Of a stretch of DNA of 8,915 nucleotides, positions 6,693 to 8,915 are shown piece by piece. The notes under the pieces are model-generated. The model was given only the letters and a program-made list of their open reading frames with translations. It was not told the origin of the DNA and made no database searches. The position numbers were made by a program, and so were the translations under genes. Source of the stretch: Rhodospirillales bacterium (lineage in GTDB: Bacteria > Pseudomonadota > Alphaproteobacteria > Rhodospirillales > UBA2165); NCBI GenBank assembly GCA_013204125.1, contig JABMOP010000345.1, positions 1 to 8,915 on the forward strand. The letters run 5' to 3'. Within the stretch, counting starts at the first letter, position 1. Each line of letters begins with the position of its first letter.

Positions 6693-7505
6693 ATGAATTT
6701 GGTGCTCAAAAATACCTATTTTCTGAACGTCCCGGCACTGGCACTGGCCTTTGGCTTGGCATTCGGCCCGCCCCCCGCCCGGGCGCTGCCGCTATCAATT
6801 AAATTCGAATCGTTGGTTATGGACCGGCCGGCCCAGCCGCTGAAGCTGAATGTTTCAGAGCTGCGCTCCAAACGCTATGGCCGCCGCCGGTCTTCATCCA
6901 AATCCTTTTCGCGGACACAAACCGCGACTGCCGGATCACGCCGCAAAAAGCTCGGCGCCAATTCGTCTCTGTTTGGAACCGTCGAAACTCAATCCAATAA
7001 TTTCAAGCCGTTTAAGAAATGGTCCGGGGCGGTCGAAAAAATGGCGCGCGAACAATCCGATGTAGGGAAATTTAAAAAGCGTTTCAACAAATGGGTCATT
7101 TTTCTGGATGGACTCAAAGGCAAAGATCGCATGGTCCAGATCAAGGCGGTCAATAAATTCATGAACAAGTCCAAATACATCCTCGACAATAAGAACTGGG
7201 GGGTTAAGGACTATTGGGCATCGCCGGGCGAATTTCTCGCCAAGTTCGGTGATTGCGAAGATTACGCCATTGCCAAATACATGGCGCTGAAATATTTAGG
7301 GCATGATGCGGCCAAGATGCGGGTGGTTGCGGTCAAGGATATGAACCTTAACATCGGCCACGCAATATTGGCGGTGTATGTCGATAATCGAATTCTGATC
7401 CTCGACAATCAGATCAAGATTGCCGTTGATTCACGTAAAATCCGGCATTATCAACCGGTCTATTCGATCAACGAAAAATATTGGTGGAGGCATCGGGCGT
7501 CGTGA
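6693..7505 (+). CDS. LapG-like periplasmic transglutaminase-fold cysteine protease (BTLCP/DUF920 family)
   Basis: This 270-residue secreted protein resembles LapG, the calcium-dependent protease that cleaves LapA-type RTX adhesins near their N-terminus and releases them from the outer membrane. A Sec signal peptide covers residues 1-31 (hydrophobic stretch LALAFGLAFG, cleavage predicted after ARA). A basic Arg/Lys/Ser-rich linker (about 57-88) precedes the catalytic domain, which starts at SLFGTVE. Catalytic residues are visible: C188 in GDCEDYAIAKY, H223 in IGHAILAVY and D238 in LILDNQ. The spacing is close to the C135/H172/D189 triad of Pseudomonas LapG. D187 and E189 flank the cysteine and match the calcium-binding pair of LapG. 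The family ending PVYSINEKYWW is present. ATG 6693 is the first start after an in-frame TGA at 6666; its Shine-Dalgarno is weak. The downstream oxidoreductase start overlaps its stop (GTGA). Family assignment is secure; the substrate is inferred, with the RTX adhesin 3.8 kb away the obvious candidate. Confidence 0.92.
   Translation: MNLVLKNTYFLNVPALALAFGLAFGPPPARALPLSIKFESLVMDRPAQPLKLNVSELRSKRYGRRRSSSKSFSRTQTATAGSRRKKLGANSSLFGTVETQSNNFKPFKKWSGAVEKMAREQSDVGKFKKRFNKWVIFLDGLKGKDRMVQIKAVNKFMNKSKYILDNKNWGVKDYWASPGEFLAKFGDCEDYAIAKYMALKYLGHDAAKMRVVAVKDMNLNIGHAILAVYVDNRILILDNQIKIAVDSRKIRHYQPVYSINEKYWWRHRAS
7486..7490 (+). promoter_or_regulatory. Shine-Dalgarno sequence for the oxidoreductase, inside the protease gene
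   Basis: GGAGG lies 11 bases before GTG 7502, inside the last codons of the LapG-like gene. The GTG overlaps the protease stop TGA (7503-7505). This supports the GTG at 7502 rather than the TTG at 7481 or GTG at 7484, both of which would overlap or precede this site. Confidence 0.6.
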
Positions 7506-8521
7506 TTAATGCAGCAATAATAGGGCTCGGCTGGTGGGGCCGGCAAATTGTCGATGTCTTCGCCGCCGGCAAAAAAAGCGATGCACTATTGATTACCCAT
7601 GCGGTCGATGTCGATCCGGCCGCCGCCGGTGAATTTGCCAGAAGCCACAATTTGGTGCTCTTGGGCGATCTGGCCGAAGCCCTTGGCAGTGATGCCATCG
7701 ACGCCGTAATCATCACCACACCAAATTCCCTGCACGAAACGCAGATCATCCAAGCGGCCGGCGCCGGCAAACATGTGTTCTGCGAAAAACCCCTCTGCCT
7801 GACCCATGCGGGCGCGGTGCGGAGCGTTGAAGCCTGCAATAAGGCCGGTGTGGTGCTTGGCGTTGGACACGAGCGGCGCTTCGAATCTGCGATGGTCGAA
7901 GCCAAGCGCATCGTCGATGCCGGCGAGCTTGGCGCCGTGATGCATGTGGAAGCGAGCTTCAATCACGATAAATTGGTGGATATGAAGGGTGATAATTGGC
8001 GCGCATCGGCGGTCGAAGCCCCCGCCGCCAGCCTAACAGCCACCGGGGTGCATCTGACCGATTTTTTCCTGCACATGTTCGGACCGATCGCCCAAGTCTA
8101 TGCCGAAACCGCCAAATGGGTGATGGATTCGGAAACCGGCGATTCATTGTCGCTTCAGGTACGCTTCGATAGCGGCATTACCGGCTATATCAATTCCATA
8201 TTATCGACGCCGCTTTATAGCCGTTTTCGCGTTTTCGGCACCAAGGGCTGGCTGGAAGTGGCCGATCGGGTTCATCCAAGCGAGCAGGGGCCGGCAAGCC
8301 TCACCATCTGCCGCAAGGAAGGCGAATATGAAACCACGGAATGTCCGCCCGTCGATACGGTGCGCGTCAATATCGAAACCTTTGCGCGGGCTGCCGCCGG
8401 CGGCGCGCCTTATCCTTTCACCGATCAGGAATTGATTGGAAATATAGCCGTCTTTGAAGCGATTTGCCGCTCGGTGGAAAGCGGCGCCGCCGAAGCCGTG
8501 GGGTCATTCCAGCACCAATAA
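7502..8521 (+). CDS. Gfo/Idh/MocA-family NAD(P)-dependent oxidoreductase
   Basis: With GTG 7502 as start the protein has 339 residues, the usual size for this family of cytoplasmic dehydrogenases acting on sugars, inositols or similar polyols. The N-terminal Rossmann fold opens with INAAIIGLGWWGRQI (GxGxxG dinucleotide motif at about 8-13). The EKP motif (CEKPLCLT, K96) and the following GVGHERRFESAM are typical. The catalytic-type pair lies in GVHLTDFFLHMFG (D187 and H191, spaced D-x3-H), so K96/D187/H191 match the K97/D172/H176 set of Bacillus IolG. The C-terminal beta-sheet half contains GTKGWLEV, as in many members. The substrate cannot be read from sequence; sugar-nucleotide or inositol-like substrates are both possible. 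The start-stop overlap with the LapG-like gene implies co-transcription and translational coupling, though the functional link is not obvious. The next gene begins 171 bases downstream with its own strong ribosome binding site. Confidence 0.9.
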   Translation: MINAAIIGLGWWGRQIVDVFAAGKKSDALLITHAVDVDPAAAGEFARSHNLVLLGDLAEALGSDAIDAVIITTPNSLHETQIIQAAGAGKHVFCEKPLCLTHAGAVRSVEACNKAGVVLGVGHERRFESAMVEAKRIVDAGELGAVMHVEASFNHDKLVDMKGDNWRASAVEAPAASLTATGVHLTDFFLHMFGPIAQVYAETAKWVMDSETGDSLSLQVRFDSGITGYINSILSTPLYSRFRVFGTKGWLEVADRVHPSEQGPASLTICRKEGEYETTECPPVDTVRVNIETFARAAAGGAPYPFTDQELIGNIAVFEAICRSVESGAAEAVGSFQHQ

Positions 8522-8692
8522 ATCGCAGGTACTAGACGGTATCAAGGATACTTGTTGGTCCTTCCAAAGCGGCTTGATTAGGCCAATCGTTTCATCTATT
8601 CATATTCTCATATTCGAAGTGGACCGCCGAACCTGGAAATATTAAATGCCGGTGGTCTCAAACAGCAAGCGTCCAGACTAGGAGGAATAATC
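8522..8692 (+). promoter_or_regulatory. Intergenic region upstream of the M24 gene, weak promoter candidate
   Basis: This 171-base non-coding stretch is AT-richer than its neighbours. A possible sigma70-type pair is TTGATT (8574-8579) and TATTCA (8597-8602), separated by 17 bases; both are only partial matches to consensus. A short AAGGA/TCCTT arm pair at about 8543-8562 is too small and lacks a T-tract, so I do not call a terminator. Nothing else is seen here. Confidence 0.25.
8680..8685 (+). promoter_or_regulatory. Strong Shine-Dalgarno sequence of the M24 gene
   Basis: AGGAGG is a perfect anti-16S match, seven bases before ATG 8693. It is the strongest ribosome binding site in the window and suggests a highly translated, independently initiated gene. 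Confidence 0.85.
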
Positions 8693-8915
8693 ATGTCGCG
8701 CGGCACAGCAAATTTCGGAATTACCGGCGTCGATTGGCAAGAACGCATCAATTGGGATCGTCTTCGCAAATATCGCGTCGCACGGGCACGCGAACGCATG
8801 AAAGCGCACGGCATCGGCGCCCTGCTGCTCATGTATGATGAAAACGTCCGCTATGTCACCAGCACCCTGACCCCTGGTTGGAACCGTCTGAAACCGGGCC
8901 TCCGTTATGCCATGC
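8693..8915 (+). CDS. M24-family metallopeptidase (Xaa-Pro aminopeptidase/creatinase-like), N-terminus only
   Basis: Only the first 74 codons are present; the gene runs off the right edge. The product starts MSRGTANFGITGVDWQERIN and continues with WDRLRKYRVARARERMKAHG, then GALLLMYDENVRYVTSTLT. This is the creatinase N-terminal pattern: an amphipathic helix with RL...R..R..M...G, followed by a strand LLL..DENVRY.T, as in Xaa-Pro dipeptidases and related M24 proteins of alphaproteobacteria. The metal-binding pita-bread domain (two Asp, His, two Glu) lies outside the window, so activity cannot be judged. Some M24 proteins such as DddP are DMSP lyases, and that alternative cannot be excluded from this fragment. 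ATG 8693 is chosen because of the AGGAGG site seven bases upstream. Confidence 0.75.
   Translation, partial: MSRGTANFGITGVDWQERINWDRLRKYRVARARERMKAHGIGALLLMYDENVRYVTSTLTPGWNRLKPGLRYAM

Noticed and set aside
6563..6709. N-terminal extension of the membrane sensor gene starting at TTG 6709
   Set aside because: The extra 49 residues cover the whole intergenic region, overlap the protease gene and have no clear ribosome binding site, whereas ATG 6562 has GGAAGGA at seven bases.
7481..7501. Earlier starts (TTG 7481, GTG 7484) for the oxidoreductase
   Set aside because: They would add seven or six residues before the usual Rossmann beta-strand and would start before the GGAGG site; GTG 7502 fits the family length and the GTGA overlap.
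7468..7966. Open frames antisense to the oxidoreductase
   Set aside because: They overlap a clear Rossmann-fold gene and lack domain signatures or ribosome binding sites of note.
8536..8565. Possible terminator after the oxidoreductase
   Set aside because: Only a five-base arm pair AAGGA/TCCTT with a ten-base loop and no following T-tract.

Overview
The window looks like chromosomal DNA of an alphaproteobacterium, probably a Rhodospirillales-like and possibly marine or aquatic lineage. This is inferred from the moderately GC-rich sequence with third-position G/C preference, a LapG/BTLCP-type periplasmic protease, RTX adhesin architecture, and an M24 peptidase N-terminus of a type I associate with that group. 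No rRNA, tRNA, IS element, integrase or CRISPR array is visible, and the region is almost fully coding.

Layout. (1) 1-2910 (+) is the C-terminal part of a giant RTX adhesin, open at the left edge: Ig/cadherin-like modules, a lectin-like beta-sandwich, RTX nonapeptides and a type I secretion C-terminus. (2) 2907-4382 (-) is a TPR plus ATP-grasp fusion protein, tail-to-tail with the adhesin and overlapping it by 4 bp. (3) 4415-6562 (-) lies 32 bp upstream of gene 2 on the same strand. It is a two-pass membrane protein with a Cache-like periplasmic sensor, a PAS domain and a C-terminal HD-GYP domain whose metal-binding residues are almost all replaced. (4) A 130-bp divergent intergenic region follows. 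(5) 6693-7505 (+) is a secreted LapG-like transglutaminase-fold cysteine protease with an intact Cys-His-Asp triad. (6) 7502-8521 (+) is a Gfo/Idh/MocA oxidoreductase, start-stop overlapped (GTGA) with gene 5. (7) From 8693 (+) to the right edge is the N-terminus of an M24 (creatinase/aminopeptidase P-like) protein with a strong Shine-Dalgarno sequence.

How they may work together. In the known Lap system, LapG is a periplasmic protease that cuts an RTX adhesin near its N-terminus and frees it from the surface. LapD, an inner-membrane protein with degenerate GGDEF-EAL domains, binds c-di-GMP and sequesters LapG. This window has an RTX adhesin, a LapG-like protease and, divergent from the protease, a transmembrane protein with a catalytically degenerate c-di-GMP-type domain (HD-GYP instead of GGDEF-EAL). 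No LapD is visible. I propose, as inference only, that this is a Lap-like adhesin retention/release locus in which a Cache-PAS-pseudo-HD-GYP protein fills the LapD role or otherwise feeds signals to it. The TPR/ATP-grasp protein would be a co-expressed accessory of unknown substrate. The oxidoreductase and the M24 peptidase may be unrelated metabolic genes, although the first is translationally coupled to the protease.
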